Counted from the stretch's first letter, positions 35,427-44,565 are shown. The stretch is 64,000 nt of DNA from Prevotella sp. (GCA_016291085.1 JAEEVW010000006.1:1-64000); one strand, 5' to 3'. Notes: generated by a model not told the origin, from the letters alone. Numbers and translations: made by a program.

Positions 35427-36364
35427 TTCAAGTTCTTGTCTAATTGTTCTGTACTGCTGGCACCGACGAGTACTGAGGTGACACCCTGCTGGTCCAGAAT
35501 CCAGCGCAGAGCCTGCTCGGCCAGCGTTCTGCCCTGAGCCTGAGCCTCGCTGTTCCATTGGCGCAGCTGTGCCAGCAGTTCATCGGTGAGCATCTCCTGA
35601 CGCAGGAATTTTCCACGTGCCATGCGCGAGTCGTCAGGAATGCCATTCAGGTAACGGTCCGTCAGTAGTCCCTGTGCCAAGGGTGAAAAGGCAATAAATC
35701 CTACGCCTGCCTGTTGACAGAGATTTAGAATGCCCTCATCGATGGGATTGCGGTGCAGCATATTCAGCTTGCCCTGATAGATGAGCAGGGGAGTGTCGCG
35801 CTGTTTCAGATAGTCGATGGCGAAACGCAAGGGTTCCAGCGGCCAGTTCGAAATACCGACATAGAGTGCCTTGCCTGCGCAGACCATGTCGACCAATGCC
35901 TGCAGGGTTTCTTCCATCGGTGTTTCTGGGTCGTAGCGGTGCGAATAGAACAAGTCCACATAATCCAAGTGCATACGTTTCAGACTCTGGTCGAGCGATG
36001 CCATCAGATACTTTCGTGAACCCCAGTTGCCATAAGGCCCTGCCCACATGTCGTAGCCTGCCTTCGACGAAATGAACAACTCGTCGCGGTAGGGGCGCAG
36101 ATCATCGTCCATCACCCGCCCCAAAGTCTCCTCGGCAGAACCATAGGGGGGACCGTAGTTGTTGGCCAGGTCCAAATGGGTAATACCCTTGTCGAAGGCA
36201 TAGCGCAGAATCTTGCGCGAACGCTGGTAGTCGTCCACCCCTCCGAAGTTATGCCACATGCCCAGACTCACTTTGGGCAACAGAACGCCTGAGCGTCCAC
36301 AACGGTTGTATACCATGCCGTCGTAACGGTTCTCGTCAGCTACATATTCTTCCATACGCGTCAT
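35414..36364 (-). CDS. Aldo/keto reductase, YghZ-like
   Basis: 316 residues. AKR barrel with THLDLANNYGPPYGSAEETLG (D and Y of the tetrad), ISSKAGYDMW (K) and DLFYSHRYDPETPM (H). NADPH-dependent reduction of an aldehyde; relatives act on L-glyceraldehyde 3-phosphate or methylglyoxal. First gene of the operon AKR-GH2-GH105-GH106, so it may reduce an aldehyde sugar intermediate such as one from rhamnose or uronate catabolism; that link is inference. Start at 36364 (or M at 36355). Confidence 0.92.
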   Translation of the reverse strand: MTRMEEYVADENRYDGMVYNRCGRSGVLLPKVSLGMWHNFGGVDDYQRSRKILRYAFDKGITHLDLANNYGPPYGSAEETLGRVMDDDLRPYRDELFISSKAGYDMWAGPYGNWGSRKYLMASLDQSLKRMHLDYVDLFYSHRYDPETPMEETLQALVDMVCAGKALYVGISNWPLEPLRFAIDYLKQRDTPLLIYQGKLNMLHRNPIDEGILNLCQQAGVGFIAFSPLAQGLLTDRYLNGIPDDSRMARGKFLRQEMLTDELLAQLRQWNSEAQAQGRTLAEQALRWILDQQGVTSVLVGASSTEQLDKNLKCIK

Positions 36365-36390
36365 CCAATTTAGTTTAATAGTTACCTCGA

Positions 36391-36421
36391 CAAAGGTACG
36401 AAATAGAATGCGAAATACAAA
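36391..36421 (-). promoter_or_regulatory. Promoter of the AKR-GH2-GH105-GH106 operon
   Basis: Minus strand: -7 TACCTTTG (36391-36398) and -33 TTTG (36418-36421), spacing 19 bp. It overlaps back to back with the divergent GSCFA promoter region. Confidence 0.8.
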
Positions 36422-36436
36422 ATAATATGGCGACTT

Positions 36437-36468
36437 TTTGGCTTTTCACTCATTTTTTTATACCTTTG
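36437..36468 (+). promoter_or_regulatory. Promoter of the GSCFA gene, very close to the start codon
   Basis: -33 TTTG (36437-36440) and -7 TACCTTTG (36461-36468), 20 bp apart. The ATG is at 36474, so transcription should begin at or within a few bases of the start codon, giving a leaderless or nearly leaderless mRNA. Confidence 0.8.
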
Positions 36469-36473
36469 CAACG

Positions 36474-37337
36474 ATGGAATTCAGAACAAAGGTAGAAACA
36501 GGCAAGGCAGGATTCCAGATAGGAGCCTGCGAAGAGGTGTTGTTGGTGGGGTCGTGCTTTGCCAGCGAGATCGGCCAACGGTTCAAGGACCATGGTTTCC
36601 CAACGACGGTGAATCCTTATGGCACAATGTATAACCCAGCGAGCATCCTGCATACGCTGGAGAGAATGAAGAATGAGGAATGTGGAATGAGGAATGACTG
36701 GGCAAGGCTTTCTTCATTTAAGACTGTATTTCTGACATTGGGGACTAACCATGTGTATCGACTGAAGGAGACAGGTGAAATCGTAGACAATTGCGAGAAG
36801 CGACCTGCCGCACTATTCCAAGAAGAAGAGCTGACAGTTGACGAGTGTGCGGATTATCTGCGCAAAGCCGTCGAGTTGCTGAAAGCATGCCAGCCCGAGG
36901 TTCAGGTAGTGATGACTGTCAGCCCCATTCGCTATCGCAAATACGGATACCATGAGAGCCAACTGTCGAAAGCCACACTGCTGCTGGCGATAGACAAACT
37001 CTTACATCAGACATCAGACATCAGACATCTTCACTATTTCCCTGCCTACGAAATCATGATGGACGAGTTGCGCGACTACCGATTCTATGATGCCGACATG
37101 CTACACCCTTCAGAACAGGCGGTGGATTACATCTGGGAACGACTCGTCGAATGGTGCTTCAGCGACGAGGCTATCACATTTATGGACGAATGGCGCCCTA
37201 TCAGACAGGCGCTCACCCACCGTCCCTTCAACTCTGAGTCGGAGGAATATCTGCGTTTTATGCAACAGACGCAAGAACGCTTGGCGGCTTTCAAGAAGAA
37301 GTACCCCTCTCTGTCTCCCCCGAGGGGGAGTGTCTGA
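36474..37337 (+). CDS. GSCFA-domain protein (SGNH/GDSL-like)
   Basis: 287 residues from ATG 36474; a longer frame starting at 36438 would contain the promoter and is rejected. The family motif VLLVGSCFASEIGQRF (block I serine) and DADMLHPSEQAVDYIWE (D-x-x-H block V) are present, so a hydrolase or acyl-transferase of the SGNH type is likely; substrate unknown. Two heptamer arrays are read in frame (KNEECGMRND at 36664-36698, HQTSDIRH at 37004-37029), and the C-terminus YPSLSPPRGSV comes from a palindromic C/G-rich repeat. Confidence 0.88.
   Translation: MEFRTKVETGKAGFQIGACEEVLLVGSCFASEIGQRFKDHGFPTTVNPYGTMYNPASILHTLERMKNEECGMRNDWARLSSFKTVFLTLGTNHVYRLKETGEIVDNCEKRPAALFQEEELTVDECADYLRKAVELLKACQPEVQVVMTVSPIRYRKYGYHESQLSKATLLLAIDKLLHQTSDIRHLHYFPAYEIMMDELRDYRFYDADMLHPSEQAVDYIWERLVEWCFSDEAITFMDEWRPIRQALTHRPFNSESEEYLRFMQQTQERLAAFKKKYPSLSPPRGSV
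36664..36698 (+). repeat. Heptamer array inside the GSCFA gene (GAATGAG)
   Basis: GAATGAA, GAATGAG, GAATGTG, GAATGAG, GAATGAC. The same word, inverted, is in rsgA at 59608-59642. Confidence 0.9.
37004..37029 (+). repeat. Heptamer array inside the GSCFA gene (ACATCAG)
   Basis: Three full ACATCAG units and a partial fourth, encoding HQTSDIRH just before a conserved segment. Confidence 0.9.
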
Positions 37338-37365
37338 AGCCTCCCCTCGGGGAGGTTTGGTGGGG
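37311..37365. repeat. Palindromic C/G-rich repeat at the GSCFA-fkp junction
   Basis: Two adjacent palindromes, CTCCCCCGAGGGGGAG and CCTCCCC-tc-GGGGAGG (37340-37355), then a G-rich tail. It forms the last codons of the GSCFA gene and probably the shared terminator with the convergent fkp gene. Related to 2251-2275 and 2361-2390. Confidence 0.7.
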
Positions 37366-37369
37366 GTTG

Positions 37370-39937
37370 TTAGCTCCTACTGACCTGCAGGCCCTTCTTC
37401 GACAATGTCATCTCCACAAAGCGGGCATTGGGATTGGGCTGTTGGCTGTTAAGTGCCTGTTTGATGCGAGCAGCTGCTTCAGGATCCTTCGCCACCATAT
37501 AGAGATAGCCGCCACCACCAGCGCCAGGCAGCTTATAGCCCAAGCAGAGGTCGTCGATAAGATTGGTGATGCGACGCACGCTATCAGGATTGGTACCGCT
37601 GTCAATGAGTTGGTTTTGTTGCCACGTTTTACGTACGAGTTGTCCCATCAACAGGAAGTCCTGACGCTGAATGGCCTCAAACATATCCTGTGCATGGGCC
37701 TTCATAGCGCGCAACTGACGAATCTCGCCACCATGATTAAGGAACATGCGACGCACTATCTCCGCCAAGATCTTCTTCGCAGTGCGCGTGATGCCCGTAT
37801 AATATAATAGGTGACACTGCTGATATTCCGGCTGAGTATATAGGTCGTTGGGCAACCAGCGAACCAACGGATTCTGATCAAAGCCACGTTGCGTCTCCAG
37901 CAATTTCACACCTCCCAAGACACCACCGAACTGGTCTTGCCATCCGCCTCCGGTAGTCAGTAGCTGCTCAAGCACAAGGGTGCGTTTACCTATTTCGTTC
38001 TTATCCCAGCCCAGCCCACAGAAGTCGCTGACAGCCCCTAACACGGTAGATGCAAGAATGCTGCTTGTACCTAATCCGCTGCCTGCAGGAACGGCTGAGA
38101 GTAACGTCAGTTCAATGCCAGCACCAAAGCCCTCAAGTTGTTCTCGCAGCGATGCAAAGGTTTGTTGCGAAAAACCAGGTTGGAAACCCGCCAGCACTAA
38201 AGCCGCCTTAGGAATAGAGAATGGCGAGCCCACCTTATTATATGCTGCCAGCTGTTCGTAGGTTTCAACCACCTCGATAGCCCCCAAGTCGATACTACGC
38301 AACACGATATGCGGTTCGTGGCAGGGCTTTACATAGGCTTGCAGAGGCGGTTGTCCGTTCAGTTCAATAGCGATATTAACCACCGATCCGCCTTCCATCA
38401 GGCAATAGGGCGGTGTGTCCGTCCAGCCTCCTGCTAAATCAATACGCACAGGCGAACGGCCCCAAACAATCTGATCGGGATAAACAGAAAGCCTTGGTTG
38501 TTGCTTCACCGCCAGCGCATTTTCCGTAAGTCCCTCACGTAGCAACGAGAACGCCAGGTTGCTGTCGCCACGGAACATGGCATCGTGGATGCGCGTCATC
38601 AGAGGAGCTTCCTGTGAAAGCGGCTCAGGCAATGGAATCTGCCATCGGCTAAACTCTTGTGATGCATCGTCAAGATCCAACTGATAGAACACGCTGTGTT
38701 GCCAATTCTTGGCCATCGCGGGCCAATTCTGACAACGGAACTTGTTTCGCTGGGCAAAGAGTCGTCGCAGGTTAGCACGCTCTGCCAATTCGTTGCTGTT
38801 CACAGCCTCGTCGATACGATAGCGGCGTATCTCGTAGTCACTCTCACCCACAGGTACCACGTCGATACACTCGCCAGCCTCCAGCGTGATGTCCCAGTCG
38901 TTCTCGGGAACTCCCGTCACTACATTGTCGTGCGTGAGTTTCCAACGCGGACCCACATAACTGTTTTCTATCCAAATGTTGTAGTTCTGATCTGTAAAGT
39001 GATAATGCGTGATGGCATTCTGTGTAAAGATACTAGGATGCGGTTTGCGGTCGTGGTGCATGATGTCGCGCTGGTCGTTGACGATATTCTGGACTGCCAG
39101 CGTCGAAGAGATCATCTCACGCGAGGTACCAAAATGATAGAACTCGCCTCCGGGCAACGGTATTACCGCCACACGCAACGACTGTAGTTCGGGGTCGTCG
39201 ATAGTAGGATTCGTACCCAACGCACAGCCAAACTCCGAGTAGAGGTCGTATTCCTTAAGTCCCACCGGAGAACCGGTGGGCACAGTGACAGTCGAGCGTT
39301 GCATCAACAACCGTACGGCACGGTCGGAGAGCATCCAGATGCCGATATCAGTCAGATAGAAATGGTCCTTCAATAACTCGGATAGTTTTTCTGTTGACGG
39401 CTTCTGCAACATCTGTTTCAATACGTTGGGCGTACGGCGGTCGCTGACGAAGACGCCATGATTCTTAGCCACAGAAGCATCGAGCCACAGCCCATAGCAC
39501 ACCACATCGGCATCAGGAATCTCACCAATACGCTCAGCAGCACGGATATAGACGTCACCACTCACTATCATCGTAGTAAGACTTGCCGGAGCTTGTTGCA
39601 TCATGCGCTCATAGAGCGGCAACTGCAAATCCATCAGTGTCTGCGACAAGCGCTGACCGCGTTCCCATCGGAACACAGGGATAGGCGTTAGGACCTTTCC
39701 ACTAACAGCATACGCTGGCAGACGTTTACTTTGTCCGCCAGCATGCAGAATGATGCAACGTTCACCATTCAGCCATTGTTCTGCCTGCTGAAGCACCCAC
39801 GTAGTACCCCCACCCGACCCCAGCCTATGGCCTATAGGGTCACAAGTGCAAAAGTATTCTTCACGCGAAAGACCTGTCACTTCATGGAAACTTTCCACCA
39901 GATTTGGGGGCAAAGAAAGCAGTTTTTTAATCATCAT
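37370..39937 (-). CDS. fkp: Bifunctional L-fucokinase/fucose-1-phosphate guanylyltransferase
   Basis: 855 residues from MMIKKLLSLPPNLVESFHEV (39937); the frame is open upstream but the family starts here. The N-terminal pyrophosphorylase half has GHRLGSGGGTTWVLQQAEQW and HAGGQSKRLPAYAVSGK. The C-terminal GHMP kinase half has VRIDLAGGWTDTPPYCLMEGG and SAVPAGSGLGTSSILAS. It converts imported L-fucose to GDP-fucose for surface capsule and glycoproteins. It is somewhat shorter than the roughly 950 residues of the Bacteroides fragilis enzyme. Divergent fucP brings the sugar in, so the two form a fucose salvage unit. Confidence 0.95.
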   Translation of the reverse strand: MMIKKLLSLPPNLVESFHEVTGLSREEYFCTCDPIGHRLGSGGGTTWVLQQAEQWLNGERCIILHAGGQSKRLPAYAVSGKVLTPIPVFRWERGQRLSQTLMDLQLPLYERMMQQAPASLTTMIVSGDVYIRAAERIGEIPDADVVCYGLWLDASVAKNHGVFVSDRRTPNVLKQMLQKPSTEKLSELLKDHFYLTDIGIWMLSDRAVRLLMQRSTVTVPTGSPVGLKEYDLYSEFGCALGTNPTIDDPELQSLRVAVIPLPGGEFYHFGTSREMISSTLAVQNIVNDQRDIMHHDRKPHPSIFTQNAITHYHFTDQNYNIWIENSYVGPRWKLTHDNVVTGVPENDWDITLEAGECIDVVPVGESDYEIRRYRIDEAVNSNELAERANLRRLFAQRNKFRCQNWPAMAKNWQHSVFYQLDLDDASQEFSRWQIPLPEPLSQEAPLMTRIHDAMFRGDSNLAFSLLREGLTENALAVKQQPRLSVYPDQIVWGRSPVRIDLAGGWTDTPPYCLMEGGSVVNIAIELNGQPPLQAYVKPCHEPHIVLRSIDLGAIEVVETYEQLAAYNKVGSPFSIPKAALVLAGFQPGFSQQTFASLREQLEGFGAGIELTLLSAVPAGSGLGTSSILASTVLGAVSDFCGLGWDKNEIGKRTLVLEQLLTTGGGWQDQFGGVLGGVKLLETQRGFDQNPLVRWLPNDLYTQPEYQQCHLLYYTGITRTAKKILAEIVRRMFLNHGGEIRQLRAMKAHAQDMFEAIQRQDFLLMGQLVRKTWQQNQLIDSGTNPDSVRRITNLIDDLCLGYKLPGAGGGGYLYMVAKDPEAAARIKQALNSQQPNPNARFVEMTLSKKGLQVSRS

Positions 39938-39951
39938 GCAATATTTTTCTG

Positions 39952-39990
39952 CAAAGATAGTAATTTTTAGCAAAAAAAACACTACCTTTG
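39952..39990. promoter_or_regulatory. Divergent fkp/fucP promoters
   Basis: Minus-strand TATCTTTG (39952-39959) for fkp and plus-strand TACCTTTG (39983-39990) for fucP. The two starts share a 76-bp intergenic region, so one regulator could control both. Confidence 0.7.
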
Positions 39991-40013
39991 TCGGAAAATA
40001 ATAAAGCCTACTA

Positions 40014-41348
40014 ATGAAACTACTAGAAAACAAGACATTTTCAATTGGCAATACCAGTGGCAGATTCACACTTGCCATAGTGTTGATTACAGCCTGTTTT
40101 GCGCTTTGGGGATTTGCCAACAACGTCACCACACCTATGGTGGGAACGTTCTCCAAAATATTCCGTATCAGCACGACGGAGGGTACGCTGGTGCCCGTTG
40201 TATTTAACCTTGGCTATTTCCTGATGGCCTTCCCTGCCGCTCTGTTTATACAGCGTTATTCCTTCAAGTGGGGCGTCATTGTGGGACTCGGACTTTATGC
40301 TGCGGGAACCCTCTTCTTCCTGCCCGCCAAGGGAATAGGGGCTTTCTACCCTTTCCTGATGTCATACTTCATCATGACCTGCGGGCTCTCGTTCCTGGAA
40401 ACGAGTTGCAACCCATACATCTACTGCATGGGGAACGAGCAGTCGGGCATTCAGCGTCTGAATGCTGCACAGGCGTTCAATGCACTGGGAGCCGTAGCAG
40501 GCATATTCCTGGCAATGGCCGTACAGTCGCAGATTAATGCGATGGACTCGTTTGAGCGCCAGCAGTTGCCCCTGCAACAGTTCAACATCATCAAGGATCA
40601 CGATTTGGGTGTGCTCATCCAGCCCTATATCTTCATTGGAGCCGTCGTGGTACTAATCATGGTGATTATCTGGCTGACACGAATGCCCCATGTCGAAACT
40701 GCCGACAGCCAGAAGGGTCTGATGGAAACCATCCGCGAACTGGCCCAAAGGGAGAACTACCGCGAGGGCGTCCTGGCAGAGTTCTTCTACGTGGGTGCCC
40801 AAGTGGCGTGCTGGTCGTTTATTATTCAATATGGTACGCGCGTCTTCATGGTGGAGGGCATGACAGAACAAGCAGCCGAAATCACCGCCCAGAAATACAA
40901 CATCGTAGCCATGTGTTTCTTTGCAGCCAGCCGTTTCATCTGCACGTGGCTCATACAGTGGCTATCACCCGAGCGCATGCTCTCGACCATGGGCATCATC
41001 GGCATGGTGGCTATCTTCGGTACCATCACTTTCACCGACCGCAATGGCATCTATTGTCTGGTAGCAGTCAGCATCTGCCTTTCGCTGATGTTTCCCACCA
41101 TCTATGGTCTGGCACTACGCGGCATAGGCGAAAACATCAAGATTGCCGGAGCAGGACTCATCATGGCCATTCTGGGCGGATCGTTCTTTCCACCTATTCA
41201 GGCAGCCATCATCGAGAGCGACATTATGCTTTTCGGACTACCCGCCACAAACCTCTCGTTCCTGATTCCGCTTATTTGTCTGGCGATGGTGGTGTGGTAC
41301 AGTCACCGCGCCTACGTAAGGCACTCCATCCAAGGTACAGAAGAATAA
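40014..41348 (+). CDS. fucP: L-fucose:H+ symporter-type MFS transporter
   Basis: 444 residues with about 12 membrane segments. It starts FTLAIVLITACFALWGFANNVTTPMVGTF, the FucP-family first helix with the conserved G-F-x-N pattern. The signature SFLETSCNPYIYCMG (helix 4), NAAQAFNALGAVAGIFLA, and FPTIYGLALRGIGENIKIAGAGLIMAILGG (helix 10-11) are present. Its place opposite fkp supports fucose as substrate rather than glucose/galactose. The 3' end overlaps the convergent YfhO gene by 77 bp. Confidence 0.93.
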   Translation: MKLLENKTFSIGNTSGRFTLAIVLITACFALWGFANNVTTPMVGTFSKIFRISTTEGTLVPVVFNLGYFLMAFPAALFIQRYSFKWGVIVGLGLYAAGTLFFLPAKGIGAFYPFLMSYFIMTCGLSFLETSCNPYIYCMGNEQSGIQRLNAAQAFNALGAVAGIFLAMAVQSQINAMDSFERQQLPLQQFNIIKDHDLGVLIQPYIFIGAVVVLIMVIIWLTRMPHVETADSQKGLMETIRELAQRENYREGVLAEFFYVGAQVACWSFIIQYGTRVFMVEGMTEQAAEITAQKYNIVAMCFFAASRFICTWLIQWLSPERMLSTMGIIGMVAIFGTITFTDRNGIYCLVAVSICLSLMFPTIYGLALRGIGENIKIAGAGLIMAILGGSFFPPIQAAIIESDIMLFGLPATNLSFLIPLICLAMVVWYSHRAYVRHSIQGTEE

Positions 41349-43785
41349 GCAACAGTACAACATAGGCCGACCAGGCTATCGTCTCCGTGCGGTCAATGCT
41401 CTTGGGGAAGAAACTGAGCACCACTTCGTGCTTACCAGGCTTTACCCGCAAGGCGCGCAACACATAGTTGACACGTCCCAATTCCTGTTCCTCGCCATCG
41501 AGGGTGGCCGTCCAGCCTGGATAGTAAATCTCAGAGAATACAATGACGCCACCCTTGTCGGAGTTAACCTCGTAGGTCAGCTGGTTGGGCTCGTAGGCCT
41601 TGATATTCACCACGCTCAGCGTATCCTGCGCAACACCATCTCCCAACTGTTCACGGAACTTCTTGTCAGCTACAGCTTCATGTCGCAAGGGCAATTGTCC
41701 TGTCATATCCAGTTCCTGATTGGCATTGTCCACATAGTTCACCTTGTCCACGAACCATGCATTACCATAGGTATAGGGGTTCTCCAGGGGAACGGTCTGT
41801 CCGCCTTGCAACGGCAGGATAAAATATTTAGTATTCAGCATGTTCAGCACGGGGTAAATGCTGTCGCCATTCACTTGCGTCATATCGCCTCCGGCCTTGC
41901 TCACTGCATTGTACACGCTATTGATCTCCTTATCTATATGAGCATCGATGAGTTCCTGATAGCGGCGCAACTTGGCAGCATGATATCCGCCAATGCTCTT
42001 CAGATAGAACGACGTCTCGTTTTCGTTGAAGGTCGACGTGGCCAGATTCAGCACACGATAGTCGAGCGATTTATCCTGCAGGATATGATCAATGGCCGCC
42101 GACTTCGGCATAGGTGCCTCGCGCTCCGACTTGGGCACAAACAGTTCGTCGTTCAGGTAACGCTTGTTCACCGTCCACATGTCAACCAGACAAAGCACCA
42201 GGATGATACCCACGGCATACTCCTTCTTCAACTTGCCAAATACTACGGACAACAACACGCCAGTACCTACTAAAACAATATAGAACGAGCGCAAGCTATC
42301 GGCCGTAAAGACAGCCTTTCGCATCTCTGTCAAGTTATCCAGCAATGGCTGCACATACTCGGAAGGCAGACTCTGAATGCTTCGCATCTCCGTCGAAGAT
42401 ATAAAGCTGTCGAAGAACACGGAGGGCATCAGCGAGAACAGCAAGGCCACGCCACCCGTCAACAGGAACGAGATGCCCACATATTTCATTCTCGGCTTCA
42501 TCTGTTCCGGCTCATCGAACAGTTTCTTCAGGGCCAACATAGCCAACAGAGGTATGGTAAATTCAGCGATGACGAGAATCGACGACACCGTGCGGAACTT
42601 GGCATACATCGGTATGTAGTCGATGAAAAAGTCGGTAAAGGGCATGAAGTTGCGTCCCCACGACAGCAGAACGGACAAGATGGTCACAACCAACAGAGCC
42701 CACTTCATAGGACCCTTCACGATAAACAGGCCCAAGATGAACAGCATCAGCACGAAGGCTCCCACGTAGACGGGACCCATCGTCATGGGTTGTTCGCCCC
42801 AGTACTGCCCTATCTGCTGATAGACTGGCTCAAACTCAGGGTTAGCGTGTTTCATGGCCGTCGTGCTTCGCGACATGGGTACCGAGGCACCGCCCTTCGT
42901 GTTAGGCACCAACAGCGTCCATGTTTCGTCAATGCCATAGCTCCACTGGGTAATATAGTCGCGGTCCAATCCACTCGACGTCTGGTTGGCGGTATTCTCC
43001 TTCACCAGCTCACTCTTGCCACGCATCGTCTCCTGACCATACGACCAGGTATGGTAGAGGTTCGACAGATTCAGGCTGATGGCTATCAAGGCTGCTACTA
43101 CACAGACGCCAGTGGCCTTCAGCAGATGCATATACTCCTTCCGACGGATGCCGTCAATCATAAAGGCAATGATCATCGCCAGCACGATAAACAGATAATA
43201 GTACGTCATCTGCACATGGTTGGCCATCACCTCGAGGGCACCGAACAGTGCTGTCACCACGAGTCCCCACAGGTATTTTCCCCGATAGGCCAGCACAATG
43301 CCCGCAATCATCGGAGGCAGGTAGGCCAAAGCTATCACCTTCCAAATGTGTCCGGCAGCTATGATGATGAAGAAATAGCTGGAAAATGCCCATACGATGC
43401 CACCCAACATAGCCAGATACCAGCGGAAGTCGAAAGCCCTAAGCAGGATATAGAAGCCTAACAGGTAGACGAACACGTACCACACATTCTCGGGCAACCA
43501 CAGATGGTAGGCCTTCTCGACCCTAGCCAACGGCTGTGTACTGTCGTACGAGGGTGCAATCTGGTAGGTTGGCATACCACCGAACAAGGCGTTCGTCCAA
43601 CGCGACTGTTCACCCGTACGCTGATGATACTGCGACACCTCTTCACCTGCACCTCGTCCTGCCGACGAGTCGTGACGGAACAAGATACGCCCCTCGATAT
43701 CAGCGGGGAAGAAATAGGCAAACGATATTACCGCAAATAACACTACTGCCAGCACGTCAGGCAGCCATAGTTTCCATTTATTCAT
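41272..43785 (-). CDS. YfhO-family multi-spanning membrane protein
   Basis: 837 residues. It starts WKLWLPDVLAVVLFAVISFAYFFP and has about 12 hydrophobic segments up to residue 530, then a soluble domain (NELFVPKSEREAPMPKSAAIDHIL, GVIVFSEIYYPGWTATLDGEEQELGRVNYVLRALRVKPGKHEVVLSF) and a last helix. This is the YfhO layout, a GT-C-like family linked to glycosylation of surface polymers. It fits near the GDP-fucose genes but is not an operon member. The C-terminal 25 codons overlap fucP on the other strand. Confidence 0.88.
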   Translation of the reverse strand: MNKWKLWLPDVLAVVLFAVISFAYFFPADIEGRILFRHDSSAGRGAGEEVSQYHQRTGEQSRWTNALFGGMPTYQIAPSYDSTQPLARVEKAYHLWLPENVWYVFVYLLGFYILLRAFDFRWYLAMLGGIVWAFSSYFFIIIAAGHIWKVIALAYLPPMIAGIVLAYRGKYLWGLVVTALFGALEVMANHVQMTYYYLFIVLAMIIAFMIDGIRRKEYMHLLKATGVCVVAALIAISLNLSNLYHTWSYGQETMRGKSELVKENTANQTSSGLDRDYITQWSYGIDETWTLLVPNTKGGASVPMSRSTTAMKHANPEFEPVYQQIGQYWGEQPMTMGPVYVGAFVLMLFILGLFIVKGPMKWALLVVTILSVLLSWGRNFMPFTDFFIDYIPMYAKFRTVSSILVIAEFTIPLLAMLALKKLFDEPEQMKPRMKYVGISFLLTGGVALLFSLMPSVFFDSFISSTEMRSIQSLPSEYVQPLLDNLTEMRKAVFTADSLRSFYIVLVGTGVLLSVVFGKLKKEYAVGIILVLCLVDMWTVNKRYLNDELFVPKSEREAPMPKSAAIDHILQDKSLDYRVLNLATSTFNENETSFYLKSIGGYHAAKLRRYQELIDAHIDKEINSVYNAVSKAGGDMTQVNGDSIYPVLNMLNTKYFILPLQGGQTVPLENPYTYGNAWFVDKVNYVDNANQELDMTGQLPLRHEAVADKKFREQLGDGVAQDTLSVVNIKAYEPNQLTYEVNSDKGGVIVFSEIYYPGWTATLDGEEQELGRVNYVLRALRVKPGKHEVVLSFFPKSIDRTETIAWSAYVVLLLILLYLGWSALRRRGDCTTPPSPDK

Positions 43786-43807
43786 GCTTTTTTTCTATTT
43801 TTGCGTG

Positions 43808-43815
43808 CAAAGTTA
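43808..43815 (-). promoter_or_regulatory. YfhO gene promoter -7 box
   Basis: Minus-strand TAACTTTG, 22 bp upstream of the ATG at 43785. Confidence 0.6.
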
Positions 43816-43821
43816 CAAATA

Positions 43822-43886
43822 AATTAAGAATTAAGCTCGCAACGCCACACTTTTCTTTCGAAAAGAATTAATAATTAAGAATTATT
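43822..43886. repeat. AATTAAG heptamers between YfhO and mtnN
   Basis: Two AATTAAG units (43822-43835) and AATTAAT, AATTAAG, AATTATT (43866-43886) flank CTCGCAACGCCACACT (43836-43851). That 16-mer is also at 6460-6475. Confidence 0.65.
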
Positions 43887-43889
43887 TCT

Positions 43890-43897
43890 TATCTTTG
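43890..43897 (+). promoter_or_regulatory. mtnN promoter -7 box
   Basis: TATCTTTG, 23 bp before the ATG at 43921. Confidence 0.7.
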
Positions 43898-43920
43898 CAG
43901 GCAAAAGCATTGAAAAGGTT

Positions 43921-44565
43921 ATGAAAATCGGTATTCTAGTAGCAATGGATAAGGAGTTGCACCAGTTACAGCAACTCTTCAACAGCGATGACGTGTTGGT
44001 TCAGAAGTGTGGCATCGGCAAGGTAAACGCCGCTTTGGGTGCCCAGCGCATGATTAACGAGTTCCACCCCGACTGCATCATCTCGAGTGGCTGTGCCGGA
44101 GGCAACGGTGACGACATCAACGTGCAGGACGTGGTCGTCAGTGCCGAACTCTGCTATCACGACGTCTATTGCGGTACGGCCATCGACAACACCACCATCT
44201 ACGGTCAGGTGCAGGGTCTTCCAGCACGCTACCCCGCAGACCCCTATTTGCTCCGTAAAAGTTCAGAGTTGAAAGTTGAGGGTTTAGAGATTCACCCGGG
44301 TTTGATAGTCACTGGCGACTGGTTTGTCGACTCACGCGAAAAGATGCGCGAGATTATCGAGCACTTCCCTGACGCCAAGGCCGTCGATATGGAGTCGTGC
44401 GCCATTGCACAGACGTGCTACATCAACAAGGTGCCCTTCATCTCGTTCCGAGTCATCAGCGACATTCCCCTGCGCGACACCGACGCCTCGCAATATCACA
44501 ACTTCTGGGACACCATCGCCGAACACTCCTTCCAGGTCACACGCACCTTCGTCGAGAGTCTCTGA
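43921..44565 (+). CDS. mtnN: 5'-methylthioadenosine/S-adenosylhomocysteine nucleosidase
   Basis: 214 residues of the nucleoside phosphorylase fold: MKIGILVAMDKELHQLQQL, CIISSGCAGG, VDMESCAIAQTCY (catalytic and ribose-binding E), FRVISD (catalytic D). It cleaves adenine from S-adenosylhomocysteine and methylthioadenosine and so makes S-ribosylhomocysteine, the substrate of LuxS encoded convergently next door. A heptamer array (44261-44288) is read in frame as KSSELKVEGLE on the protein surface before the HPGLIVTGDWF segment. Confidence 0.95.
   Translation: MKIGILVAMDKELHQLQQLFNSDDVLVQKCGIGKVNAALGAQRMINEFHPDCIISSGCAGGNGDDINVQDVVVSAELCYHDVYCGTAIDNTTIYGQVQGLPARYPADPYLLRKSSELKVEGLEIHPGLIVTGDWFVDSREKMREIIEHFPDAKAVDMESCAIAQTCYINKVPFISFRVISDIPLRDTDASQYHNFWDTIAEHSFQVTRTFVESL
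44261..44288 (+). repeat. Heptamer array inside mtnN
   Basis: GTTCAGA, GTTGAAA, GTTGAGG, GTTTAGA. Confidence 0.85.
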
